Shown: positions 26,169 to 33,827 of the stretch, in pieces
How the letters are laid out: each line of letters begins with the position of its first letter
Numbering within the stretch: the stretch's first letter is position 1
Assembly (NCBI RefSeq): GCF_001027285.1
Contig: NZ_CP011509.1
Span: 10,750,501-10,814,500 of the forward strand
Source: Archangium gephyra
GTDB lineage: Bacteria > Myxococcota > Myxococcia > Myxococcales > Myxococcaceae
Reading direction: 5' to 3'
DNA: 64,000 bases
Made by a program: the position numbers and the translations under genes
Notes under the pieces: model-generated
The model's database searches: none
What the model saw: only the letters and a program-made list of their open reading frames with translations
Told to the model about the DNA's origin: nothing

Positions 26169-27269
26169 ATGCCCGTCCGGGAGCTGTGGATTGAAAACTA
26201 CCGCTCGGTGCAGGCGCTGCGCTTCCCGCTCGCTCCCGTGACGGTGGTGGTGGGCCCCAACGGGAGCGGCAAGACGAACGTCTACCGCGCGTTGCAGCTG
26301 CTGCTCGCCGGCGCCGAGGGGACGCTGGCGCGCACGCTGGCCGAGGAAGGCGGAATGCCCTCCGTGCTGTGGGCGGGCCCCCGGCCCAAGAGCGCGCCGA
26401 AGTCCGCCCCGGTGCGGCTCACCGTGGGCGTGCGGCTGGAAGACCTGGCCTACGAGCTGTCCTGCGGGGTGGTGCCGCCCCCTCAAGGGCCCTTCTCGCT
26501 GGACCCGGACGTGAAGGAGGAGACGGTCTGGGTGCACGAGGGCAAGCGCCGGCACGTGGTGGCCGAGCGCAAATCCCAGAGCGTCTTCGCGCGCGACGCG
26601 GAGGGCCACCGCACCACCTTCGCGGCCCAGCTGTGGAGCAGTGAGTCCGTGCTGGCGCAGCTCTCCGAGCCCCACCGCTTCCCGCTGCTGAGCGCGCTGC
26701 GCGCGGAGCTGCTCCGCTGGCGCTTCTACCACCACTTCCGGACCGACCCGGACTCGCCCCTGCGCCACGCACAGGTGGGCGTGCGGACTCCCGCGCTCGC
26801 GCACGATGGGAGGGACCTGGCGGCGGCGTTGATGACCATCGACAACATCGGCGATGACCGCGGGCTGCACGCGGCCGTGGAGAGCGCCTTCCCCGGCTCA
26901 CGGCTGGAGCTCGACAGCGAGGACGGGCGCTTCTCCTTCCGCATGCACATGCCCGGGCTGATGCGCCCGCTGGAGGCCACGGAGCTGTCGGATGGGACGC
27001 TGCGCTACCTCTGCCTGCTCGCCGCGCTGCTGTCGCCGCGTCCCCCGCCCTTCCTCGCGCTCAACGAGCCGGAGACGAGCCTGCACCCCTCCCTGCTGGA
27101 GCCGCTGGGACGTCTCATCGCCACCGCGAGCCGGCAGGGACAGGTCTTCGTCACCACGCACGCCCAGGAGCTGGCCACCGCGCTGGAGAAGCACGCCGGA
27201 GCGTCCATCCTCCCGCTGCGCAAGGACTCGGGCGCCACGGAGCTCGAGGAGAGGGACGAGGAGCGGTGA
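26169..27269 (+). CDS. AAA ATPase (RecF/OLD-like, AAA_21 type)
   Basis: 366 aa, MPVRELWIENYRSVQALRFP. The RecF/SMC-like P loop VVVGPNGSGKTNVYRALQ is at the N terminus; the C-terminal half holds the signature and Walker B (ELSDGTLRYLCLLAALLS; FLALNEPETSLHPSLLEPLG) and the switch His in FVTTHAQEL. There is no TOPRIM domain, so it is not a complete OLD nuclease. It follows ppk2 by 3 nt, implying an operon. Some relatives take part in DNA repair or defence, but nothing next to it supports a defence role. Confidence 0.85.
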   Translation: MPVRELWIENYRSVQALRFPLAPVTVVVGPNGSGKTNVYRALQLLLAGAEGTLARTLAEEGGMPSVLWAGPRPKSAPKSAPVRLTVGVRLEDLAYELSCGVVPPPQGPFSLDPDVKEETVWVHEGKRRHVVAERKSQSVFARDAEGHRTTFAAQLWSSESVLAQLSEPHRFPLLSALRAELLRWRFYHHFRTDPDSPLRHAQVGVRTPALAHDGRDLAAALMTIDNIGDDRGLHAAVESAFPGSRLELDSEDGRFSFRMHMPGLMRPLEATELSDGTLRYLCLLAALLSPRPPPFLALNEPETSLHPSLLEPLGRLIATASRQGQVFVTTHAQELATALEKHAGASILPLRKDSGATELEERDEER

Positions 27270-27281
27270 CGCGGGGAAAAG

Positions 27282-27352
27282 TGGCAGGCCGCCAGGGAGT
27301 TGAACCCTGCACGCCCGGATTTGGAGTTCGGGCTGCTCCCGGAGCACGGCCT
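27282..27352 (-). tRNA. tRNA-Trp-like gene (anticodon CCA) with reduced D arm
   Basis: Read on the minus strand, the 71-nt element has acceptor aggccgt/gcggcct, discriminator G and encoded CCA; an anticodon arm with loop CTCCAAA (anticodon CCA, one A-C mismatch in the stem); a 5-nt variable loop; and a perfect T arm (caggg-ttcaact-ccctg). Positions 8-21 hold only 14 nt: the D arm is a 4-bp stem with a 3-nt loop (gctc-cgg-gagc), and the usual T8 A9 and GG are missing. Trp identity elements (anticodon, G73, A1-U72) persist. The acceptor helix can extend by two more pairs. It could be an extra Trp isoacceptor or a tRNA-like element. Confidence 0.75.
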
Positions 27353-27382
27353 GCATGAAGCACTGAAATGAAGGAGAAGAAG

Positions 27383-27464
27383 TGGGGACGCTGGGAGTCG
27401 AACCCAGCGGGCCATGGCTCCGGCTCTACAGGCCGGCGCGTCTTCCGTAACGCTCTACGTCCCC
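27383..27464 (-). tRNA. tRNA-Tyr-like gene (anticodon GTA), CCA not encoded
   Basis: The minus strand folds into a type II tRNA of 82 nt: acceptor ggggacg/cgtcccc, anticodon stem ccggc/gccgg with loop CTGTAGA (anticodon GTA), a 12-nt variable arm, T arm ctggg-ttcgact-cccag and discriminator A. CCA is not encoded. The D arm is odd: a 4-nt linker precedes a gcgt/acgc stem. G1-C72, A73 and the long variable arm match bacterial tRNA-Tyr identity. It lies 30 nt upstream of the Trp-like gene on the same strand; the two are probably cotranscribed. Confidence 0.75.
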
Positions 27465-27470
27465 AGAAGG

Positions 27471-27490
27471 GTGAGGCGGGACCGCCTCAC
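27471..27490. other. Short hairpin between the 22-codon ORF and the tRNA-like genes
   Basis: Perfect 8-bp arms gtgaggcg/cgcctcac with a 4-nt loop, located 17 nt after the ORF's stop codon and 6 nt before the tRNA-Tyr-like 5' end. It has no T-tract, so it may be a processing or attenuation structure rather than a terminator. Confidence 0.5.
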
Positions 27491-27507
27491 GTCTGGGAGG
27501 CGGAGCA

Positions 27508-27576
27508 TCAGAAGAGGCGGCGATAGCGACGCCAGGGGGAGCGGCTGTTCGAGTGCTGGAGGTTCGTCGTCTTCAT
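27508..27576 (-). CDS. 22-codon basic peptide ORF upstream of the tRNA-like genes
   Basis: ATG 27576 has an ideal AAAGGAG 8 nt upstream and encodes a 22-residue peptide beginning MKTTNLQHSNS and ending SPWRRYRRLF before TGA. The peptide is strongly basic (six Arg, one Lys) and contains one Trp (TGG) and one Tyr (TAT) codon, the two amino acids of the tRNA-like genes that follow on the same strand. It could be a leader peptide, a small effector, or chance. I do not recognise a homologue. The strong ribosome site is the main support. Confidence 0.5.
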   Translation of the reverse strand: MKTTNLQHSNSRSPWRRYRRLF

Positions 27577-27923
27577 CGTCACCGCTCCTTTCACCCAGAA
27601 AAGACGCCGAGGACCGGTAATCCTGACGCGGTATTTTCCGGGCTCGGAGCCCGTCTCCTGGCCTGTCGCAACCCAGGACAGCTCCGTCCGAAAACAGGAC
27701 ACCCCTGATTGAGTGGTTTCAACCCATTGAAATCAGGAGCCTCTCCCCATCGCGTGTAAACCCGCTCTACATCCGGAAGGTCCCGGGGCGTGACATACTT
27801 GCTCCACAAAATTAAAACATGAAGCCGCAACCTTCGGAGTTCCAAGCATTTACGGGGTTGGCGCGTTCCCTGCTTTAGCGAGGGCCGTCCGAGGGCACAC
27901 CGCCGTCGGTCAGGAGATACCCC
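27577..27923. promoter_or_regulatory. Divergent intergenic region, 22-codon ORF / M4 protease
   Basis: About 350 bp of lower-GC DNA without a supported gene. It should hold the minus-strand promoter for the small ORF and tRNA-like genes and the plus-strand promoter for the protease. The most AT-rich part, around 27800-27822 (cacaaaattaaaacatgaag), is the likeliest protease promoter zone. I cannot assign -10/-35 boxes with confidence. Confidence 0.4.
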
Positions 27924-29795
27924 GTGATCCGCACCCGCTTCCTTGCTGCCGCGCTGTTCGCGATTCCCCTCGCCGCGTGCGAGGTCGACCACTCGCAGCT
28001 GCCCGAAGGCGCCCCCAAGTCCGACGAGGCCGCCGACTCGCTCGGTGACGTGCGCGCCGCGCTCGCCGCGCTGCCCTCGGCCGAGGTCGTTGGCGCCAAC
28101 GACGATGGCGTGCCCTTCATGCTCAAGGGCTCGCTGGACAACGTGAACGGCCTGCAGGGCATCGCCGCGGCCTTCCGCCTCGAGGCCTCCGATCTGGTGA
28201 TGACGCGCACCAGCGTGGACGAGCAGGGCAACTCGCACATCCGCTACAGCCAGACCAAGAACGGCCTGCCGGTGGTGGGGGGCGAGCTCATCATCCACAA
28301 GGATCCGAGCGGCAAGATCTTCATGGCCAACGGCTCGGCGCGTGACGGCGAGCTCGTCCCGGCCAAGGCGCGCATCTCCGGCGAGGCCGCCAAGGCCGCC
28401 GCCCTGGACAACACCGTGGGCCGCCACATCGCCACCGAGGGCGAGGCCCGCCTGGTGTACATCCGCTCCGAGAAGGACGGCCGTCTGCGGCTGGCCTACG
28501 AGGTGGTGGTGACGGGCGAGGGCGCGGAGCTGCCCATCCGTGACCACGTCTTCGTCAACGCGCTGACCGGCGCCATCGAGGACACCACCACGGAGATCCA
28601 CTCGGCGAAGAACCGCGCGGTGTACTCGGCCAACAACGGCACCAGCCTGCCCGGTACCCTCAAGCGCTCCGAGGGCGGCGCCGTCACCGGCGACACCCAC
28701 GTGGACATCAACTACGACCACCTGGGCACCACCTACGACTGCTACAGCGTGAACTTCGGCCGTGACTCGTACAACGGCGCGGGCGCGCAGCTGCGCAGCA
28801 CGGTGCACTACAGCAGCAACTACACCAACGCCTTCTGGAACGGCACCCAGATGGTGTACGGCGACAGCAACGGCGTGGACTCCGCGCCGCTGGGCAAGTC
28901 GCTGGACGTGACGGTGCACGAGCTGACGCACGCGGTGACCAGCTCCGAGTCCAACCTCACCTACTCCAACGAGTCGGGCGCCCTCAACGAGGGCCTGAGC
29001 GACATCTTCGGCGCCTACTGCGAGTCGTGGAAGCGCGGCTGGGTGGTGGACGCGGCGGTGTGGATGGTGGGCGACGACGTGTGGACGCCGAACACCCCGG
29101 GTGACGCGCTCCGCTACATGGCCAACCCCACGCAGGATGGCTCGTCCAAGGACTACTACCCCACGCGCTACACGGGGACGTCCGACAACGGCGGTGTGCA
29201 CTGGAACTCGGGTATCGCCAACCTGGCCTTCAAGCTGCTCACCACGGGCGGCACGCACCCGCGCGGCGTGACCACCACCAACGTCACGGGCATCGGCATC
29301 CAGAAGGCCGGCCAGATCTTCTACCGCGCCAACCGTGACCTGATGACGGCCTCCACCACCTTCGCCCAGGCGAAGACGTACACGGAGCAGGCGGCGACGC
29401 AGCTGGGCTACACCACGGCCGAGGTCGCCTCCGTGTCGGCGGCCTGGACGGCGGTGGGCGTGGGCGCCTCGACGCCTCCGGCGACCTCCACGGCGCTGAC
29501 CAACAACGTGGCGATCACCGGCATCTCGGGCGCCTCGGCCTCGCTGAAGTACTACCACCTGGACGTGCCGGCCAGCCGGGCGGTGACCTTCACGATGAGC
29601 GGCGGCACGGGTGACGCGGACATGTACGTGAAGTACGGCTCGCAGCCGAGCACCTCCTCGTACGACTGCCGTCCGTACCTCACGGGCAACAACGAGACGT
29701 GCTCCTTCGCCGCGAAGACCACCTCCGGCCGCTACCACGTGATGCTGCGCGGCTACACCTCGTACTCCAGCACCTCGCTCAAGGGCGCGTACTAG
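27924..29795 (+). CDS. Secreted M4 (thermolysin-family) metalloprotease with C-terminal PPC domain
   Basis: 623 aa. Signal of lipoprotein type (MIRTRFLAAALFAIPLAAC), then the FTP/PepSY propeptide (SHIRYSQTKNGLPVVGGELI) that chaperones folding, then the M4 catalytic domain with zinc ligands His332 and His336 and catalytic Glu333 in VTVHELTHAV, third ligand Glu356 in GALNEGLSDIFGAY, exactly 24 residues after the first His as in thermolysin. Substrate-binding GGVHWNSGIANLAF follows. The C-terminal 100 residues are a bacterial pre-peptidase (PPC) beta-sandwich with TGDADMYVKYGSQPSTSSYD. The enzyme is likely processed and released to degrade extracellular protein, fitting a predatory or scavenging lifestyle. 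Confidence 0.96.
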   Translation: MIRTRFLAAALFAIPLAACEVDHSQLPEGAPKSDEAADSLGDVRAALAALPSAEVVGANDDGVPFMLKGSLDNVNGLQGIAAAFRLEASDLVMTRTSVDEQGNSHIRYSQTKNGLPVVGGELIIHKDPSGKIFMANGSARDGELVPAKARISGEAAKAAALDNTVGRHIATEGEARLVYIRSEKDGRLRLAYEVVVTGEGAELPIRDHVFVNALTGAIEDTTTEIHSAKNRAVYSANNGTSLPGTLKRSEGGAVTGDTHVDINYDHLGTTYDCYSVNFGRDSYNGAGAQLRSTVHYSSNYTNAFWNGTQMVYGDSNGVDSAPLGKSLDVTVHELTHAVTSSESNLTYSNESGALNEGLSDIFGAYCESWKRGWVVDAAVWMVGDDVWTPNTPGDALRYMANPTQDGSSKDYYPTRYTGTSDNGGVHWNSGIANLAFKLLTTGGTHPRGVTTTNVTGIGIQKAGQIFYRANRDLMTASTTFAQAKTYTEQAATQLGYTTAEVASVSAAWTAVGVGASTPPATSTALTNNVAITGISGASASLKYYHLDVPASRAVTFTMSGGTGDADMYVKYGSQPSTSSYDCRPYLTGNNETCSFAAKTTSGRYHVMLRGYTSYSSTSLKGAY

Positions 29796-29830
29796 TCCCG
29801 AGCACGCTGAACAGAACGTGAGCTGAACGG

Positions 29831-29865
29831 CCCCTGGGAGGCATGCCTCCCGGGGGTTTCTGTTT
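29831..29865 (+). terminator. Rho-independent terminator of the M4 protease gene
   Basis: An 11-bp G/C-rich hairpin (cccctgggagg / cctcccggggg with a short loop, one T-G pair) directly followed by tttctgttt, about 36 nt after the protease stop codon. It also lies at the 3' end of the convergent Rpn gene. Confidence 0.85.
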
Positions 29866-29879
29866 CGAGGGCCTTCACT

Positions 29880-30902
29880 TCACCAGGCCAGGCCGTCCAG
29901 CACGTCGGCGAGGGTGGTGGCACTCAAGGAACGGTCGAACCAGAGGTCGAGGGTCGTCAGGTCCGAGCAGGTGAGGATGCGCTGGCGGGCGGCCTCATCG
30001 ACCTGCACGCCCCGCTTGGAGAGGATTCGCAGGACGTCCTCGGCACGCCCTCGGCTCAATCCTTGCTGCAACCCCTGAGCCAGACCTTTCTCCAAGCCCT
30101 GCTGGATTCCCCGCTCGATCATCTCCTCGGCCCAGCTGCCCATCAGCTCCTCCGCTCGCTGCTCATCCAACACCGAATGTAACACCCGCCTCGCCGCGGT
30201 GTGGACGGCCGCATCCCCTACCCACACCAGGTAACGGATGACGACCACCAGATGCTCGGCTCCCTCGGCGTCCGCGTGCACCTGCGCGAAGAGCGTCACC
30301 CAGTCCGGCAGCTTCCGGGCCAGTTCCCCGGTGCGTCCGTAACGCAACACCAGCCAGGCCAGCCGGGCCAACGGCGGTCCGGAGCGCGCGCTCAGCGCCT
30401 CTTCGCGCTCGGCCGTCAGGTCATCGAGCAGGTACTCGAAACGAGGGACCAGCGCTCGCCATCGCTCCCGCTCCTCCCGTGGCAGGTCGAAGAGGTCCTC
30501 CACCCGGCGCGGCGCCGTCCAGGCGCCATCCGGCCCGTGGTACATGACGAGCGGGATGATGAGGGGCAGCCGCGTGTGCTCCGGGTGCTCCGTCCGCCAC
30601 CGCTCCACCTGGCGCACCACGTAGCGCAGCATGCGGAGCGCCATCCATCGGTCCACCGACGACTGGTGCTCCAGCAAGACATACAGCAGTAGCGACTGAC
30701 CCGTGCGCATCCGTGCCGTGAAGAGCAGGTCGCTCTCGGTCTCGCGCAACTCCGGGTCCACCACGCTGCCAGGCTCTCGCCGCAGGGACGCCCAGTCCAC
30801 CTCCGAGACGACATATGCGGGCAGCACGGCGCGCAGTTCGGCGGCGGCCCGCTCGGGGTGGCCGAAGGTGTAGCGGGCGAAGAGATCATGCGGTCCAGAC
30901 AT
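29880..30902 (-). CDS. Rpn/YhgA-like PD-(D/E)XK nuclease family protein
   Basis: 340 aa from ATG 30902; an upstream in-frame TTG is possible. N-terminal GPHDLFARYTFGHPERAAAE and the PD-(D/E)XK core ESDLLFTARMRTGQSLLLYV then LLEHQSS (Asp...ExQ) are typical of Rpn recombination-promoting nucleases once labelled putative transposases. The C terminus has a Gln/Gly/Leu repeat (IQQGLEKGLAQGLQQGLSRG), common in the family, which is where some members start internally to make short regulatory forms. It is not an insertion sequence: no inverted repeats flank it. It lies 75 nt downstream of the PEGA gene, possibly on the same transcript. Confidence 0.88.
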   Translation of the reverse strand: MSGPHDLFARYTFGHPERAAAELRAVLPAYVVSEVDWASLRREPGSVVDPELRETESDLLFTARMRTGQSLLLYVLLEHQSSVDRWMALRMLRYVVRQVERWRTEHPEHTRLPLIIPLVMYHGPDGAWTAPRRVEDLFDLPREERERWRALVPRFEYLLDDLTAEREEALSARSGPPLARLAWLVLRYGRTGELARKLPDWVTLFAQVHADAEGAEHLVVVIRYLVWVGDAAVHTAARRVLHSVLDEQRAEELMGSWAEEMIERGIQQGLEKGLAQGLQQGLSRGRAEDVLRILSKRGVQVDEAARQRILTCSDLTTLDLWFDRSLSATTLADVLDGLAW

Positions 30903-30977
30903 GGCCGCCGCGCCCAAAGCATGTGGCGGGCCAAGGCCGATATGCGGCCCTCTGGGCTACGAGATGACGTCCCTGGC

Positions 30978-31277
30978 TCAGTTCACCGGAGTCGACTCGG
31001 CAACGACTTCCAGGCGCTCTCCCGCCTTGATGACCACCTCGATACGGTAGTCCTTGACCCTGGGGTTGCCGCGCAGCTCGACGACATGCTTGCCCGCGGG
31101 CAGGGAGATGGGCGGCGTGGGTGCACGCCCCTTCCGCTTGCCATCCACGTACACGTCGGCCCAGTAATTCGTCACGATCCGGAGCTGCCCTGGACCGGCC
31201 GTCCCGGGCTCCCCGGCCTGTGCCGCGGGAAGAGCGACGAGCAGCAACAGCACCCACCCCAGGGGACGCGTGGACAT
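30978..31277 (-). CDS. Small secreted PEGA-domain protein
   Basis: 99 aa from ATG 31277. A signal peptide (STRPLGWVLLLLVALPAAQA) precedes one PEGA domain: GQLRIVTNYWADVYVDGKRK, then GRAPTPPISLPAGKHVVELR and a closing strand. PEGA domains are beta-sandwich surface modules. It lies 37 nt after the lipoprotein gene and is probably the distal member of the sigma/anti-sigma/caspase operon, perhaps an envelope component that the system monitors. Confidence 0.82.
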   Translation of the reverse strand: MSTRPLGWVLLLLVALPAAQAGEPGTAGPGQLRIVTNYWADVYVDGKRKGRAPTPPISLPAGKHVVELRGNPRVKDYRIEVVIKAGERLEVVAESTPVN

Positions 31278-31314
31278 GAGACGGTGGCACTCCTCGAAAC
31301 GGGAGACGGGGACA

Positions 31315-32247
31315 CTACTGAGGCGGAGCACCCTGCTCCACGCAGAAGGAGCGCGCCGGCTCCCGCCCGTTGACGTCCACGACGACCTCGGCCGAGGGCC
31401 TGCAACCCCGGATCTGCTGGTCGCATTGATAGGGATGGAGACGTCCGCAGTCCTCCGTCACCGTACAGGCCTTGATCCAATAGGCCGTCGTCTCCGGCGC
31501 GGGGGACCGGAGCAGGACCGAGCCCTTCTGGCGGCAGCCATTCGGCGGAGGCTCCGGAATGAGGCATGCACCCCCGCCCCACTCCCCCACGAAGTTGAGG
31601 ACACACACGCCGCCCCCGCAGTCGGAGTCCCTCTTGCAGCCAGCCCCGAGCGGTACTCCGCACTCCCCATCCGCCACGGGACTAGGGGTCCGGATGGAGG
31701 ACGGGCACATCATCGGGGCCGAGACGAGGTGCCACCCCGCGCTCAAGGGAGCTCCGGTGGGTGAATCACCGCCCGACAGCGCCACGGGCACGCGCATCAA
31801 GGCGTTCTGGGAGTAGCCCTCGAAACGCTCCGAGTCATCCTTGCGCCTATTGCCATTCGCATCGCGGAACGCCCCGAGCCGCCCGATGCCATACCGCGCG
31901 CCGGAGGGCGTGGTGTAGAGGAACTCGGGTCCGGGCTCGTCGAACAGGTGCATCTCGAAGGACCGGAAGAACTCCATGCGGCGTGTGGTCCCCGGCTGCG
32001 CCACCAGCCTGTCCGCCTTCATGGCGCCACCCGGGCTCCACAGCACCATGAGGAAGACCTCGGCATTCTCCTCATCGACGTAGTCCGAAGGCGCCACCAC
32101 CTTTCCCCGCAGCGAGAACAGCGGCGTCCCCGAGTACGTCTCGTCGACGAGCGTCTCTCCGCATGCGAGTGCCACGCCCGCCAGCACGCAGACGAGCCCG
32201 CGAAGAAGCGTGGAAGCAGCCCTGCCCTCGATGCTCACCGGCGCCAT
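31315..32247 (-). CDS. Cys-rich lipoprotein of the caspase cassette
   Basis: 310 aa from ATG 32247 with GGGAGGA upstream. The signal ends in a lipobox-like LAGVALAC. The mature protein has a carboxypeptidase-like or transthyretin-like start (LFSLRGKVVAPSDYVDEENA), GRLGAFRDANGNRRKDDSER and a Cys-rich C-terminal half (CGVPLGAGCKRDSDCGGGVC; CTVTEDCGRLHPYQCDQQ) resembling the Myxococcus Cys-rich repeat (DxDC). No enzymatic motif. The start overlaps the 3' end of the caspase gene by 13 nt, so the two are translationally coupled. Confidence 0.75.
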   Translation of the reverse strand: MAPVSIEGRAASTLLRGLVCVLAGVALACGETLVDETYSGTPLFSLRGKVVAPSDYVDEENAEVFLMVLWSPGGAMKADRLVAQPGTTRRMEFFRSFEMHLFDEPGPEFLYTTPSGARYGIGRLGAFRDANGNRRKDDSERFEGYSQNALMRVPVALSGGDSPTGAPLSAGWHLVSAPMMCPSSIRTPSPVADGECGVPLGAGCKRDSDCGGGVCVLNFVGEWGGGACLIPEPPPNGCRQKGSVLLRSPAPETTAYWIKACTVTEDCGRLHPYQCDQQIRGCRPSAEVVVDVNGREPARSFCVEQGAPPQ

Positions 32248-33827
32248 ACGAGTCCTCCCGCGCCCCACCAGGTGAGTGGAGTCGCCAGCTCACGGCCTTC
32301 CGTCACCACCCCGTTCTTCATCACGGCCCGCTGGAAGAGGCCGGTCACCGGCCCGCCCTCGAGCCGCAGCGCGAGCCCCGCGCCCAGGTGCCGCTCCACC
32401 GACAGGATTCCGCCGAAGGCCGCGCCCAGCGCCTGCCGGTTCGAAGACACCCGCTCCGTGTCGAAGCTCTGCCAGTGGTACACGCCCTCGACGAAGAGCC
32501 CGAACGACAGGCTCACGGGCGCGAGGTCCACGAAACGCTGGAGCGTCAATCCCAGTCCGAGCTCGTCGTGGGTGCGCGGCAACAGCCCGTCCAGCCCGGT
32601 GCTCTGGCTGCGCAGGCCCCGCAGCCGCACGCCCACGGAGCCCCAATCGAAGTCGAGTCCGTAGCCCACGCGAAGCTGTGGCGCGGTGCCGTCTCCCGCG
32701 AGCATCTCGCCCTGAGCACCCCCTAGCAGGAGGACGTGGTGGGTGTAGCGCTTCTCGCCACCGCGGCGGCGCACGAGCCGGTCGTAGCGGACCGTCTCGA
32801 AGGGCAGCGCGTCCACGTCGGCCACGGTGCCCGCGGCCAGCGCCACCTGATACTCGCGGTACTCATCGGCGTTGCGCTGCTGCACGAAGTACTGGCCCGC
32901 GGGCAGGGACAGTTCCCGGCGGTTGCCCTGCGGCGACACCTCCGCCACCACGGGCCCACCCCGCCGCCCCTCCAGGATGAGGTAGAGCGAGGAGGAGCCG
33001 AGCCGCAGCCGCCCCATCCGCCCCTGCGTCTCCGCCGGTGTCGACAGCACCAGCTCGCCGCGCCCCTTCACCTCCCAGGAGTAGGTGGGGTGCTGCAACG
33101 CCACCGTCTGGCCACTCGAGCGCAGCGTCTGGGTATAGGCATAGCCATACGCCTCGGTCAGCGTGACCTTGCCATCGTCGTCATGGTCGGCCGCGCCGCG
33201 CAGCGCGTTCATCAGGTGGTGGGTGAAGAACGAGCCGCGCAGCTCGTCGGACTCCTGGCTCGACTCGCCCGCGGCGCTCGAGGTGAGGATGGCCAGGCCC
33301 TCGGTGGCGATGTTGTTGCGCAGGGAGATGTCGAAGCTCTCGGCGGCGTTGACGCCCTTCACCCGGGTCACCGCTCCGGAGCGGCAGGCATCGAGCACGA
33401 GCAGCCGCACGCCCGCGGGCGAGCCCGCCACCAGCGTCTTCAGCTCCTCGAGGGGCAGCTCCGTTCCACCCAGGTGGAGTGCGGCCGCGTCGGCATGGCC
33501 CGAGTAGAAGACCACGAGCGCGGTGGGATGCCCCGCCCCCGCCTGGGCCCGGATGGCGGCGTTCACATCCTGCAACGCCCGCCGCACCGAGGCCGCGTCA
33601 TCGCCGAGCAGCAGCATCGTCCGCCGCGACGAGACGCCCCCATGCTGGCGCAGCACATCGGTGAAGGCCCGGGCATCCTGCTCCGCGAAGAGCAGGCCCA
33701 CCTCGTTGGGAGCCCCCTGGTCATGGCCGATGGCCACCACCCAGGTGTGCTCGGGGAGCGCCCGGGCCGGCAAGGACACCAGCGCCGCCAGGACGAGGCC
33801 CAGGAGGAAGACGGTCCCTTGTCTCAT
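32235..33827 (-). CDS. Caspase-family (metacaspase-like) protease with signal peptide and C-terminal beta-barrel-like region
   Basis: 530 aa from ATG 33827. A signal peptide (GTVFLLGLVLAALVSLPARA) precedes a p20-like caspase fold: WVVAIGHDQGAPNEVGLLFA, catalytic His111 in VVFYSGHADAAAL and catalytic Cys148 in LLVLDACRSGAV. A C-terminal region (about 300-530) is rich in alternating strands and ends FxxxWxxGGLVWRR-like, suggesting a surface or outer-membrane domain. The domain is predicted to act outside the cytoplasm. The gene overlaps its neighbours by 4 nt (anti-sigma) and 13 nt (lipoprotein). The caspase triad is intact; substrates are unknown. Confidence 0.87.
   Translation of the reverse strand: MRQGTVFLLGLVLAALVSLPARALPEHTWVVAIGHDQGAPNEVGLLFAEQDARAFTDVLRQHGGVSSRRTMLLLGDDAASVRRALQDVNAAIRAQAGAGHPTALVVFYSGHADAAALHLGGTELPLEELKTLVAGSPAGVRLLVLDACRSGAVTRVKGVNAAESFDISLRNNIATEGLAILTSSAAGESSQESDELRGSFFTHHLMNALRGAADHDDDGKVTLTEAYGYAYTQTLRSSGQTVALQHPTYSWEVKGRGELVLSTPAETQGRMGRLRLGSSSLYLILEGRRGGPVVAEVSPQGNRRELSLPAGQYFVQQRNADEYREYQVALAAGTVADVDALPFETVRYDRLVRRRGGEKRYTHHVLLLGGAQGEMLAGDGTAPQLRVGYGLDFDWGSVGVRLRGLRSQSTGLDGLLPRTHDELGLGLTLQRFVDLAPVSLSFGLFVEGVYHWQSFDTERVSSNRQALGAAFGGILSVERHLGAGLALRLEGGPVTGLFQRAVMKNGVVTEGRELATPLTWWGAGGLVWRR

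Noticed and set aside
26169-27269. Possible defence ATPase (OLD/Gabija/PARIS-like)
   Set aside because: No TOPRIM, nuclease or partner gene adjacent; it is in a ppk2 operon, so a defence label is unsupported.
27282-27352. Selenocysteine tRNA, because the acceptor helix can extend to nine pairs
   Set aside because: The anticodon is CCA, not TCA, the variable loop is 5 nt, and no Sec machinery is nearby.
27591-29738. 715-codon minus-strand ORF antisense to the M4 protease
   Set aside because: It is a high-GC shadow frame: low-complexity Val/Arg/Gly/His composition, no motif, and the plus-strand protease has a complete domain set.
29880-30902. Transposase or insertion sequence
   Set aside because: Rpn-family proteins were once named transposases, but no inverted or direct repeats flank the gene.
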